In this document: piece after piece, positions 14,702 to 23,775 of the stretch
Layout of the letters: every line of letters starts with the position of its first letter
How positions within the stretch are numbered: position 1 is the stretch's first letter
Assembly: GCA_004020645.1 (NCBI GenBank)
Contig: SAQL01000024.1
Coordinates: 1-64,000 of the forward strand
Origin: Mesorhizobium sp.
Lineage (GTDB): Bacteria > Pseudomonadota > Alphaproteobacteria > Rhizobiales > Rhizobiaceae
Direction: 5' to 3'
Length of the DNA: 64,000 bases
Translations under genes and position numbers: made by a program
Notes under the pieces: generated by a model
Databases searched by the model: none
What the model saw: the letters and a program-made list of their open reading frames with translations, nothing else
What the model was told of the DNA's origin: nothing

Positions 14702-16307
14702 TGCGATCTCGTCATTCGGCGCCGTTGGACGGCCGGTCAGCATTCATACCGACCGTGCCGCGAAGGCGCGGCTGAAGGGTCGTTACCGCACGGAAACATG
14801 GTTCAAATGGCTTGGCGCCGCAGCCGTCGCGTTGGCCGGCTTATTCCTTGTGCTGCTCCTGTCGACGATCGTCACGCAGGCGATCCCGGCGTTGCGGCAG
14901 AACTATCTGACGCTGCCGATCGATCTTTCGGCGGCCAAGGTCGACCCGGCGAAACTCGACGCCGCCAACTACGACGCCATCGCCCAGGAAGCGCTTACGG
15001 CAAAATTTTCTGATGTGACGAGCCGTCAGGACAAGCGCCTGCTGCGCGGACTGATTTCCACCGGCACAGGCGTCTTCCTGCGCAAAGATATTGCGGCTGA
15101 TCCGGGGATGCTCGGAGGAACGGTGGACTATGCGGTTCCACTTGACGATTTTGCCGACCTTTATCTCAAGGGGTTGCTTGCCGACGTCGGTTCGGATGAA
15201 GCGATTTCGACAAGCGTCACGCCTTCGGAAACCAGCGGCGACATCGATCTGACCTTCGGCGACGATGCCATGCTGACGCTGGCGCGTGGCCATGGCGCGA
15301 CCGAGGGCGAAAACGGCATGCTCACGCTGACGAGCGGCGCTTCGTCGCTGCTGGTCGCGTTCAATGGCGGCATGGTCAAGCTGACCGCGCTGTCGCCTGG
15401 GACCAACGGGACGGCTGTCGCAAAGGGCACGGTGATTGAGGCGTTGGACAGCACGGCGCCCGCCGCCAGCGGCCAGGCATTCCTGCGCGTCATCGACACG
15501 CCGGAAGCATCGCGAAAGATTTCCGACAAGATGATCGTCTGGCTCGACACGCTGAAGAGCGCCGGCCTGATCGAAAGCCGGTTCAACTCGATCTTCTTCT
15601 TCACCGGCGCAAGCCGCGAGCCGGAACTGGCCGGCGTCTGGGGCGCGGTCGTCGGATCGTTCCTGACCATGATCGTTACGCTCGCCATCGCCTTCCCGAT
15701 CGGCGTTTCGGCGGCGATCTATCTTGAGGAATTTGCCCCCAAGAACCGGCTGACGACGATCATCGAAGTGAATATCAACAATCTGGCGGCGGTGCCTTCG
15801 ATCGTCTTCGGCCTGCTTGGACTTGCCGTATTCCTGAATTTCTTCGGCATGCCGCGCTCAGCCCCGGTGGTCGGCGGCATGGTGCTGGCGCTGATGACCC
15901 TGCCGATCATCATTATCGCCTCGCGCGCTTCGTTGCGCGCCGTGCCGCCGTCGATCCGCGAGGCGGCGCTCGGCATCGGAGCGTCCAAGGTCCAGACCGT
16001 ATTCCATCACGTCCTGCCGCTGGCGATGCCGGGTATCATGACCGGCACCATCCTCGGAATGGCGCATGCGCTGGGCGAAACCGCGCCGTTGCTGATGATC
16101 GGCATGGTCGCCTTCATCGTCGACATTCCGGGCGGCTTCACCGATCCCGCGACGATCCTGCCGGTGCAGATATTCATGTGGGCGGATTTCCCGGAAGCTG
16201 GATTCCAGCAGAAGACTTCGGCGGCGATTTTGATTTTGCTGCTGTTTTTGGTCATCATGAACGCCATCGCGGTGATACTGCGCAGGCGCTTCGAGCGGCG
16301 CTGGTAA
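14694..16307 (+). CDS. pstA: Phosphate ABC transporter permease PstA (with large periplasmic insert)
   Basis: 537 aa from the ATG at 14694, about 240 aa longer than E. coli PstA. TM1 (FKWLGAAAVALAGLFLVLLLS) is followed by roughly 250 residues with no long hydrophobic stretch (an extracytoplasmic insertion, DUF3333-like in such proteins). Then come the permease core VVGSFLTMIVTLAIAFPIGV and the EAA loop PSIREAALGIGASKVQTVFHHVLPLAMPGI. It pairs with PstC to transport phosphate. The start overlaps the pstC stop in another frame. An open frame further upstream lies within pstC and is not used. PstB follows after 12 bp. Confidence 0.94.
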   Translation: MTDAISSFGAVGRPVSIHTDRAAKARLKGRYRTETWFKWLGAAAVALAGLFLVLLLSTIVTQAIPALRQNYLTLPIDLSAAKVDPAKLDAANYDAIAQEALTAKFSDVTSRQDKRLLRGLISTGTGVFLRKDIAADPGMLGGTVDYAVPLDDFADLYLKGLLADVGSDEAISTSVTPSETSGDIDLTFGDDAMLTLARGHGATEGENGMLTLTSGASSLLVAFNGGMVKLTALSPGTNGTAVAKGTVIEALDSTAPAASGQAFLRVIDTPEASRKISDKMIVWLDTLKSAGLIESRFNSIFFFTGASREPELAGVWGAVVGSFLTMIVTLAIAFPIGVSAAIYLEEFAPKNRLTTIIEVNINNLAAVPSIVFGLLGLAVFLNFFGMPRSAPVVGGMVLALMTLPIIIIASRASLRAVPPSIREAALGIGASKVQTVFHHVLPLAMPGIMTGTILGMAHALGETAPLLMIGMVAFIVDIPGGFTDPATILPVQIFMWADFPEAGFQQKTSAAILILLLFLVIMNAIAVILRRRFERRW

Positions 16308-16319
16308 GGAGTAGAGGAT

Positions 16320-17135
16320 ATGAACATCATGACGGAAGCCGGCGTCGAACAGAAACTGAGCAGCGGAACCAATGCCCCTTTGATCAAGATGAAGGGCGAG
16401 AAGGTCTCTGTTCATTACGGCGAGAAGCGAGCTCTGTTCGACGTGGATCTCGATGTCCGCGAGAACCAGGTGACGGCGTTGATCGGCCCATCGGGCTGTG
16501 GCAAGTCGACCTTCCTGCGGTGCCTGAACCGAATGAACGACACCATCGATATCGCGCGGGTGAGCGGCAAGATCACGCTCGACGGTGAGGATGTCTACGA
16601 CCCGAAAATCGATGTTGTCGAGTTGCGAGCTCGCGTCGGCATGGTATTCCAGAAGCCGAACCCGTTTCCGAAGTCGATCTATGAAAACGTCGCCTACGGC
16701 CCGCGCATTCATGGCCTTGCCAGGAGCAAGGCCGAGTTGGACGGCATCGTTGAATCGAGCCTGAAGAAGGCTGGCCTGTTCAACGAGGTCAAGGATCGCC
16801 TGCTCGAATCGGGTACCGGTCTCTCCGGCGGACAGCAGCAGCGCCTGTGCATCGCGCGCGCTATCGCCGTGTCGCCGGAAGTGATCCTGATGGACGAGCC
16901 CTGTTCGGCGCTCGATCCGATCGCCACCGCCCGCGTCGAGGAACTGATTGACGAACTGCGCCAGAACTACACGATCGTCATCGTCACCCATTCGATGCAG
17001 CAGGCAGCGCGCGTGTCGCAACGCACGGCGATGTTCCATCTCGGCTATCTGGTCGAGGAGGGCGCGACCGACAAGATGTTCACCAACCCCGACGACAAGC
17101 GCACCCAGGACTACATCACCGGCCGGTTCGGCTGA
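16320..17135 (+). CDS. pstB: Phosphate ABC transporter ATP-binding protein PstB
   Basis: 271 aa. It has Walker [11 protein letters not shown]-loop [15 protein letters not shown] (the NPFP signature is specific to PstB), ABC signature [16 protein letters not shown], Walker [14 protein letters not shown] and the H-loop [13 protein letters not shown]. It powers PstCA at the inner face of the membrane. AAGGAGTAGAGG gives a good ribosome-binding site. The stop lies 38 bp before phoU. Confidence 0.97.
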   Translation: MNIMTEAGVEQKLSSGTNAPLIKMKGEKVSVHYGEKRALFDVDLDVRENQVTALIGPSGCGKSTFLRCLNRMNDTIDIARVSGKITLDGEDVYDPKIDVVELRARVGMVFQKPNPFPKSIYENVAYGPRIHGLARSKAELDGIVESSLKKAGLFNEVKDRLLESGTGLSGGQQQRLCIARAIAVSPEVILMDEPCSALDPIATARVEELIDELRQNYTIVIVTHSMQQAARVSQRTAMFHLGYLVEEGATDKMFTNPDDKRTQDYITGRFG

Positions 17136-17173
17136 GCGGTCCGGCGGCGAATTTCGAACACGAGGACAGTATC

Positions 17174-17881
17174 ATGGGTGAACACACCGTCGCATCTTTC
17201 GACGAGGAACTGGAGCATATCGACAGGCTGATCCGCGATATGGACGAGCTCGCCGCCGCGATGGTCGCCGCCTCGATCCGCGCGTTGCTTGCATCAGACA
17301 ATGCGATGGCGCAGCGCGTCGTCTCGGACGACGCCATCATGGATGCGCGGCAGCGCGAACTCGACGACAGTGCGATCACGCTGATCGCCAAGCGGCAGCC
17401 GATGGCGCAAGATCTGCGCGCCGTGGTTGGCGCAATCCGCATGGCCGGCGATCTCGAGCGCATCGGCGACCTGGCCAAGAACATAGCCAAGCGGGTCAGC
17501 GCAGTCGGGCAGAGCGCCACACCGCGCAATCTCTCGCACGGTATCGACGCGATGGCGGATCTCGTTCTTGTGCAGCTTCGCGGCGTGGTCGAGCACTATG
17601 TGTCGCGCAATGCCGGCGCGTTGAAAGAACTGCGCGCCGACGACCAGAAGATCGACGTGAAATACACGGCGGTTTTTCGCGAACTCCTGACCTACATGAT
17701 GGAGGATCCGCGCAACATCACCGCCTGCACGCATCTTCTGTTCTGCGCCAAGAATCTCGAGCGTATCGGCGATCATGTCACCAACATCGCCGAAAACGCC
17801 TACTTTGTCGTGACCGGGCAGCAATTGCCGGCGGATCGCCCGAAGCTAGACGAAACGACGATGTCGGCGCCGGCGACATGA
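17174..17881 (+). CDS. phoU: Phosphate signalling regulator PhoU
   Basis: 235 aa, all-helical, with two PhoU repeats: DRLIRDMDELAAAMVAASIRAL and the metal-binding stretch MAGDLERIGDLAKNIA in the first, and AKNLERIGDHVTNIAENAYFVVTG in the second. PhoU connects the Pst transporter to the phosphate-sensing kinase and keeps the Pho regulon off when phosphate is ample. It follows pstB by 38 bp and precedes phoB by 16 bp. Confidence 0.97.
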   Translation: MGEHTVASFDEELEHIDRLIRDMDELAAAMVAASIRALLASDNAMAQRVVSDDAIMDARQRELDDSAITLIAKRQPMAQDLRAVVGAIRMAGDLERIGDLAKNIAKRVSAVGQSATPRNLSHGIDAMADLVLVQLRGVVEHYVSRNAGALKELRADDQKIDVKYTAVFRELLTYMMEDPRNITACTHLLFCAKNLERIGDHVTNIAENAYFVVTGQQLPADRPKLDETTMSAPAT

Positions 17882-17897
17882 CAGGAGTGACCGGCCG

Positions 17898-18587
17898 ATG
17901 ATCGCGCCGCGCATCATGGTGGTGGAGGATGAAGAGCCGTTGGGCGTCCTCCTCCGTTACAATCTGGAATCCGAAGGTTATCAGGTCGAGGTGGTGACGC
18001 GCGGCGACGAGGCCGAAATCCGGCTGCAGGAAAACGTGCCCGATCTTCTGGTGCTCGACTGGATGGTGCCGGCGGTTTCCGGCATCGAACTTTGCAGGCG
18101 CCTTCGGGTGCGTCCCGAAACCGAGCGGCTGCCGATCATCATGTTGACCGCGCGCGGCGAGGAGAGCGACCGGGTGCGCGGCCTTTCCACCGGAGCCGAT
18201 GACTATCTGGTCAAGCCGTTCTCGACGCCGGAATTCATGGCCAGGGTCAAGGCGCTGCTGCGCCGCGCCAAGCCCGAAGTGCTATCCAGCGTGCTTAAGG
18301 TCGGCGACATCGTGCTCGATCGCGAATCGCACAGGGTCTATCGCAAGAAGAGCGAGATCCGGCTCGGGCCGACCGAATTCCGGCTGCTCGAATTCATGAT
18401 GCGGCACCCGGGTCGGGTCTTCTCGCGCAGTCAGTTGCTCGACAATGTCTGGGGCGAGACGATCTACATCGACGAGCGCACCGTTGACGTCCATGTCGGC
18501 CGGTTGCGCAAGGCGGTCAACAATGGTCGCATGCCCGATGTCATCCGCACCATCCGTGGCGCGGGCTATGCGATCAGGGAAGACTAG
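17898..18587 (+). CDS. phoB: Phosphate regulon response regulator PhoB
   Basis: 229 aa. The receiver domain has an acidic pair in VVEDEEPLGVLLRY, phospho-acceptor Asp in LLVLDWMVPAVSGIEL, and Lys in DYLVKPFSTPEFMARV. The C-terminal winged-helix DNA-binding domain (LGPTEFRLLEFMMRHPGRVFS ... GETIYIDERTVDVHVGRLRKAV) matches OmpR/PhoB. It activates PHO-box promoters, including the one before pstS. No phoR kinase gene is adjacent or elsewhere in the window. Confidence 0.96.
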   Translation: MIAPRIMVVEDEEPLGVLLRYNLESEGYQVEVVTRGDEAEIRLQENVPDLLVLDWMVPAVSGIELCRRLRVRPETERLPIIMLTARGEESDRVRGLSTGADDYLVKPFSTPEFMARVKALLRRAKPEVLSSVLKVGDIVLDRESHRVYRKKSEIRLGPTEFRLLEFMMRHPGRVFSRSQLLDNVWGETIYIDERTVDVHVGRLRKAVNNGRMPDVIRTIRGAGYAIRED

Positions 18588-18784
18588 CTGATATTCAGGT
18601 GATGCCGGCCTGCGAACGGCGGGTTCCTGCGCTTCCGGTACGTACCCAAAAGTACGCTCCGTTCCGGTTCTCGGAACTCACCCAGTCTGATCAGCTCGCG
18701 CCCGTCTTCGACTCCGGCGCGGCCTGACCTGAAACTCAACACATCCCCAAGTTGCAATCCGCCGTTGTTCCTTGCCTTTCGGAG

Positions 18785-20032
18785 TCAGGCCACGTGCTTC
18801 CTGTTCATGCCGGACTTCCCTTGTATGCCCGGCGCGAAAATCTCCTGGTCGACGAAGCTCAGCGCCCGCAAGGCGCAGCCTTCGCGGATCAGCGGCAGCT
18901 CGTTCGTCTCGGTGTCGAAGGAAATCGAACCCGAATGCTGGCCGCCGGCGGTCTGGGCGATGGCCTCGCGCAGGGCCGGCTCGATCAGGTCGAAGGCGGC
19001 AGCGCTGGCGCCGACCATGGCGACCGGCGCCGGATCGATCAGCGCGAACAGGCTGCCGAGCCCGAAGCCGAGCGCTTCGCCGGCCTTGCGGTAGGCTTCG
19101 CGCTCCGGTCCGTCCGTCTGGCGCGCCCGGGCCGCCAGTGCCCGCATCTCGGCGTCGCTGACATCGGCGACCGGCTCTGCGTTCTCGCTCAATTGCCTTG
19201 CGTTGCGCCAGATGGCGTAGTTGCCGGCATAGGCCTCGACGCAGCCGCGCCGCCCGCAGCGGCAAAGCGCGCCGCCCGGCCGATGAATCATGTGGCCGAA
19301 TTCGCCGCCCGAGGAATGGGTGCCGGTGAACAGTTCGCCCTTCAGCACCAGCCCCATACCGATGCCGTGCGAGAGCAGGATGGCGATGAAATCGTCGCGG
19401 TAGCGATCCGGGTCGCGCCAGCGCAGCGCCACGGCCATCATGTTGCAGTCGTTCTCCATGATGGCCGGGATGCCGAACTCGCGTTCCAGAATGTCGGCGA
19501 AGGCGATGTTCGTCTGCGGCGTGATCGGCGACCACAACATGGCGCGCGCATGCGAATCGGTGATGCCCTGGATCGCCAGCGCGATGCGGGCGACGCTTTG
19601 GACGTCGAGGTCGGGGTCTTCGATCCGGCGCCGTACGATGGCGACACATTCGTCGATCAGCTCGTCGCGCGACATGGTCAGCGTGTCCAGCCGGCGCTGT
19701 TCCTCGGCGACGACGTGTCCGGCATAATCGATGACAGCGACCGACAGGAAATTCAGCGACAACACGACCGCCAATACCGCAGCGGCTTCCGGATTGAGGC
19801 AGAGGCCGACCTGCGGTCGGCCGCGTTTCATCGAAACGGTCTCGCTCGCCTTGCTCTCGGTCAGGATGCCTTCCTGGATCAGGTCGGAAGAGATCGCCGA
19901 TATGGTCGAATGGCTGAGGCCGGTGGTTGCGGCGATCTCGGTCCGCGACGGCTGGCCGGCCCGGCGTACCGCCGAAATCACCATGGCCCGGTTGCGCCGG
20001 CGCAAATCGTCATGACGGATTCCAACCGACAT
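18785..20032 (-). CDS. ROK-family transcriptional repressor (XylR/NagC type)
   Basis: 415 aa. The N-terminal winged helix ([37 protein letters not shown], about residues 15-50) is followed by a ROK sugar-binding domain with the zinc motif [25 protein letters not shown]. The ATPase-like N-lobe lacks the classical DxGxT phosphate loop, as expected for regulators rather than kinases. It is divergent from the xylFHG transporter, and two related palindromes lie in the 266-bp divergent region, so it most likely represses the transporter and itself and is released by the sugar. The inducer is likely xylose or a related pentose, by association only. Confidence 0.9.
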   Translation of the reverse strand: MSVGIRHDDLRRRNRAMVISAVRRAGQPSRTEIAATTGLSHSTISAISSDLIQEGILTESKASETVSMKRGRPQVGLCLNPEAAAVLAVVLSLNFLSVAVIDYAGHVVAEEQRRLDTLTMSRDELIDECVAIVRRRIEDPDLDVQSVARIALAIQGITDSHARAMLWSPITPQTNIAFADILEREFGIPAIMENDCNMMAVALRWRDPDRYRDDFIAILLSHGIGMGLVLKGELFTGTHSSGGEFGHMIHRPGGALCRCGRRGCVEAYAGNYAIWRNARQLSENAEPVADVSDAEMRALAARARQTDGPEREAYRKAGEALGFGLGSLFALIDPAPVAMVGASAAAFDLIEPALREAIAQTAGGQHSGSISFDTETNELPLIREGCALRALSFVDQEIFAPGIQGKSGMNRKHVA

Positions 20033-20129
20033 TCTTTCGCTTCCTCCCTATTGCCGCGGCCGCTCATGAATCGGAAGCCGTCGGTAATGTCCGACAAATA
20101 GTGGCAGAAGCAGCAGGCCCTGTCATTAT

Positions 20130-20150
20130 TTATTCCGAGACTCGAAATAA
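20130..20150. promoter_or_regulatory. ROK operator site 1
   Basis: Arms TTATTCCGAG and CTCGAAATAA around a central A form a 10-bp inverted repeat with one mismatch. It is the same motif as site 2. It lies 98 bp upstream of the repressor start, where it could control the repressor's own promoter. Confidence 0.75.
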
Positions 20151-20185
20151 GTCGGCAGGGACATCAAAATCCATCGGAAGTGATG

Positions 20186-20236
20186 TTGACAGCGCTTCGC
20201 CGTTGGACCAGTATTTTTTCGAGGCTCGAAAAAATA
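20186..20236 (+). promoter_or_regulatory. Promoter of xylF with ROK operator site 2
   Basis: TTGACA at 20186-20191 is a consensus -35 box. The -10 region falls inside the palindrome 20212-20236, whose arms TATTTTTTCGAG and CTCGAAAAAATA are perfect 12-bp inverted repeats around one G. A repressor bound here would cover the -10 and start region. The two operator centres (20140 and 20224) are 84 bp apart, close to eight helical turns, which permits cooperative looping. Confidence 0.8.
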
Positions 20237-20298
20237 GGGGCCTTTGTGCCGGCCTTCGGGCCAGTTGGTCGCGCCGTACGCGGCGCAGGGAGGATATC

Positions 20299-21339
20299 AT
20301 GAAGAGATTCGCAGCCGCCATTCTGGCGGGGGTAGCCATGTCGCTGACGCTCGTGTCGGTCGCGCAGGCCAAGGACAAGGTCATTGGCGTTTCGTGGTCG
20401 AACTTCCAGGAAGAGCGTTGGAAGACCGACGAAGCCGCCATGAAGACGGCGATCGAGGCAGCCGGCGACAAGTATATTTCCGCCGATGCACAGTCCAATC
20501 CCGGAAAGCAGCTGACCGATGTCGAGAGCCTGATCTCGCAGGGCGCCAACGCGCTGATCATCCTTGCGCAGGATGCCTCGGCGATCGGGCCGGCGGTACA
20601 GAAGGCGCTGGACGAAGGCATTCCGGTCGTCGGCTATGACCGGCTGATCGAGAACAAGGACGTGTTCTATCTGACCTTCGACAACCAGGAAGTCGGCCGC
20701 ATGCAGGCCCGCGAAGTGTTCAAGGCGGCGCCGGAAGGCAATTACGTCTTCATCAAGGGCTCGGGCGCCGATCCGAATGCCGATTTCCTGTTCGCCGGCT
20801 CCATGGAAGTGCTCAAGGACGCCATCGACAGCGGCAAGATCAAGAATGTCGGCGAGGCCTATACGGACGGCTGGCTTCCCGCCAACGCCCAGAAGAACAT
20901 GGAACAGTTCCTGACCGCCAACGACAACAAGGTCGATGCGGTGGTTGCTGCCAATGACGGCACCGCTGGTGGCGTCGTCGCGGCGCTGACGGCGCAAGGT
21001 TTGGCCGGATCCGTCCCGGTGTCGGGCCAGGACGGCGACCATGCCGCGCTGAACCGTATCGCGCTCGGCACGCAGACCGTATCGGTGTGGAAAGACGCGC
21101 GCGAGCTCGGCAAGAACGCTGCCGAGATCGCCTCGCAGCTGGCCGACGGCAAGCAGATGGCCGACATTGCGGGCGTCAAGGACTTCACCACGCCGGGCGG
21201 CAATGTCGTCAAGTCGCTGTTCCTGACGCCGATTGCCATCACCAAGGACAATCTCAACGTCGTCATCGACGCGGGCTGGATCAAGAAGGAAGAGGTCTGC
21301 GCCGGCGTGGCAGCGGGCACTGTCCCGGTCTGCGACTGA
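20299..21339 (+). CDS. xylF: Xylose-type ABC transporter substrate-binding protein
   Basis: 346 aa from the ATG at 20299 (GGGAGGA upstream). The signal peptide is [20 protein letters not shown] with cleavage near VAQAKDK. It is a periplasmic-binding protein of the ribose/xylose type (Peripla_BP_4): [52 protein letters not shown] and [16 protein letters not shown], with aromatic and charged residues that bind the pyranose. The sequence style, notably [13 protein letters not shown] and GYDRLI, is that of XylF. The sugar specificity is inferred. A strong hairpin follows the gene. Expression is likely controlled by the ROK repressor. Confidence 0.9.
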   Translation: MKRFAAAILAGVAMSLTLVSVAQAKDKVIGVSWSNFQEERWKTDEAAMKTAIEAAGDKYISADAQSNPGKQLTDVESLISQGANALIILAQDASAIGPAVQKALDEGIPVVGYDRLIENKDVFYLTFDNQEVGRMQAREVFKAAPEGNYVFIKGSGADPNADFLFAGSMEVLKDAIDSGKIKNVGEAYTDGWLPANAQKNMEQFLTANDNKVDAVVAANDGTAGGVVAALTAQGLAGSVPVSGQDGDHAALNRIALGTQTVSVWKDARELGKNAAEIASQLADGKQMADIAGVKDFTTPGGNVVKSLFLTPIAITKDNLNVVIDAGWIKKEEVCAGVAAGTVPVCD

Positions 21340-21364
21340 TCCGGCCTTCGCAAGAAGCCTGAAA

Positions 21365-21393
21365 CGCCGCGGCTTCACGCCGCGGCGCTTTTT
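21365..21393 (+). terminator. Strong hairpin between xylF and xylH
   Basis: The perfect 9-bp stem CGCCGCGGC/GCCGCGGCG (21365-21387) has loop TTCAC and is followed by CTTTTTC. It probably terminates most transcripts after xylF, leaving lower permease expression. Confidence 0.8.
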
Positions 21394-21449
21394 CAAAAAG
21401 AATTGTTTTTCCGCTTCTCGCGGCGACGGCAACCCGGTGGGAGGACATC

Positions 21450-22781
21450 ATGACCGACACGACTTCCAACACGCCGGCCGCCGATACAGCTGCCGATCGG
21501 GCGCGTGAATCCGAGCTCAGCCCCGTCGGCCGCTTCCTCAAGGCAACCGAGCTCGACATACGCATGCTCGGCATGGTCGGCGCGCTGCTGGTCATCTGGG
21601 TTGGAATCCACATCCTGTCGGGCGGGCTCTTCCTTACGCCGCGCAATCTCTGGAATCTGTCGGTGCAGACCTCCTCGGTCGCGATCATGGCGACCGGCAT
21701 GGTGCTGGTCATCGTGATGCGAAACATCGATCTTTCGGTCGGCTCCGTCGAAGGCGTGGTCGGTATGGTGATGGGCGTCGCGCAGGCCGAATTCCTCATC
21801 CGGGTCATGGGCTTCCAGCTTGGAAATCCCTGGATATGGATCATCGCACTGGCTGCCGGCGTGGCGCTCGGCCTGATGATCGGCGCGCTCCAGGGCTTCA
21901 TCATCGCCTATCTCGAGGTTCCGGCCTTCATCGTGACGCTGGGCGGCCTGCTGATCTGGCGCGGCATGGCCTGGCTGATGACGAGCGGGCGCACCGTCGC
22001 GCCGCTCGACGCCACATTCCAGCTCATGGGTGGCGGGCCGCGTGGCTCGATCGGGGCAACCGCAAGCTGGATCGTCGGCATTCTCGCCTGTGTGGCCGTG
22101 GCCGTCATGCTGCTCAACGGCCGGTCACAGCGCAAGCGGTTCAAGTTCCCGCTGCGGCCAGTCTGGGCGGAGATCCTGCTTGGTGTTGTCGCCTGCGCCG
22201 CCATCCTCGGCGCCGTCTGGATCGCCAATTCCTACCCCTGGCCGATCGGCATCGTTCGCCAGTACGCGCAGCGGACCGGCATCACCGTCCCTGAAGGCGG
22301 GCTGTTCATCGCCCATGGCATCGCCATACCGGTGCTGATCGCGGTCACTGTCGGCATCGTCATGACCTTCATCACCAGGCGCACCCGTTTCGGCCGCTAT
22401 GTCTTCGCCATTGGCGGCAATCCGGAAGCGGCGGAACTCGCCGGCATCAACACGCGCTGGGTGACCATGAAGGTGTTCATGATCATGGGCGTGCTGGCCG
22501 CGATCGGCGCGGCGATTGCGTCGGCCCGCCTCAATGCGTCGACCAATGCGCTGGGTACGCTGGACGAGCTCTTGGTCATCGCGGCTGCGGTCATTGGAGG
22601 CACGTCGCTGGCCGGCGGATCCGGCACGGTTCTCGGCGCCATGCTGGGCGCACTTCTGATGCAGTCGTTGCAGTCCGGCATGGTGTTGCTCGGCATCGAT
22701 TCACCGCTTCAGAGCGTCGTCGTCGGCGCCGTCCTGGTCGTCGCCGTCTGGCTCGACACCGTCTACCGCAAGCGGGTCTGA
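21450..22781 (+). CDS. xylH: Xylose-type ABC transporter permease
   Basis: 443 aa. A hydrophilic N-terminal region of about 35 aa is followed by around ten hydrophobic segments of the CUT2 (BPD_transp_2) family: LGMVGALLVIWVGIHILSGG, TPRNLWNLSVQTSSVAIMATGMVLVIVMRNIDLSVGS (the family signature) and TSLAGGSGTVLGAMLGALLMQSLQSGM. It is the length of XylH rather than the shorter RbsC, because of two extra segments in the middle. The ribosome-binding site GGGAGGA lies before the ATG. It is transcribed with the ATPase gene, separated from it by a rhizobial repeat. Confidence 0.93.
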   Translation: MTDTTSNTPAADTAADRARESELSPVGRFLKATELDIRMLGMVGALLVIWVGIHILSGGLFLTPRNLWNLSVQTSSVAIMATGMVLVIVMRNIDLSVGSVEGVVGMVMGVAQAEFLIRVMGFQLGNPWIWIIALAAGVALGLMIGALQGFIIAYLEVPAFIVTLGGLLIWRGMAWLMTSGRTVAPLDATFQLMGGGPRGSIGATASWIVGILACVAVAVMLLNGRSQRKRFKFPLRPVWAEILLGVVACAAILGAVWIANSYPWPIGIVRQYAQRTGITVPEGGLFIAHGIAIPVLIAVTVGIVMTFITRRTRFGRYVFAIGGNPEAAELAGINTRWVTMKVFMIMGVLAAIGAAIASARLNASTNALGTLDELLVIAAAVIGGTSLAGGSGTVLGAMLGALLMQSLQSGMVLLGIDSPLQSVVVGAVLVVAVWLDTVYRKRV

Positions 22782-22782
22782 G

Positions 22783-22853
22783 CATGATCCCGAACCGAAG
22801 GTCCGCGTCAGCGAAAATTGGACGACGGTTCGACAAGACCATGCTCAAGCAAA
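22783..22853. repeat. Rhizobial intergenic repeat (RIME-like) between xylH and xylG
   Basis: Begins AGCATGATCCCGAACCG and ends in a similar inverted form, GACCATGCTC. Related segments recur at about 31703, 26332 and 43443. It sits inside an operon and may act as an mRNA-processing hairpin. Confidence 0.65.
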
Positions 22854-22873
22854 AACCATAGGGAGGAACGATC

Positions 22874-23668
<795 letters not shown>

Positions 23669-23775
23669 AGCTTCAAACAAGCCGGCTAAATACCTGTCAT
23701 GTGATATGCCAGCCGTAATGATGGTTTGGCCGTGCCATTGTGTGGCGCGGGGACTTGCCCATAAGATGGGGAACC

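Noticed and set aside
13235-14743. 502-codon open frame opposite pstC
   Set aside because: It mirrors the high-GC codon pattern of pstC, is His/Arg/Asp-rich, and has no ribosome-binding site. It is a shadow.
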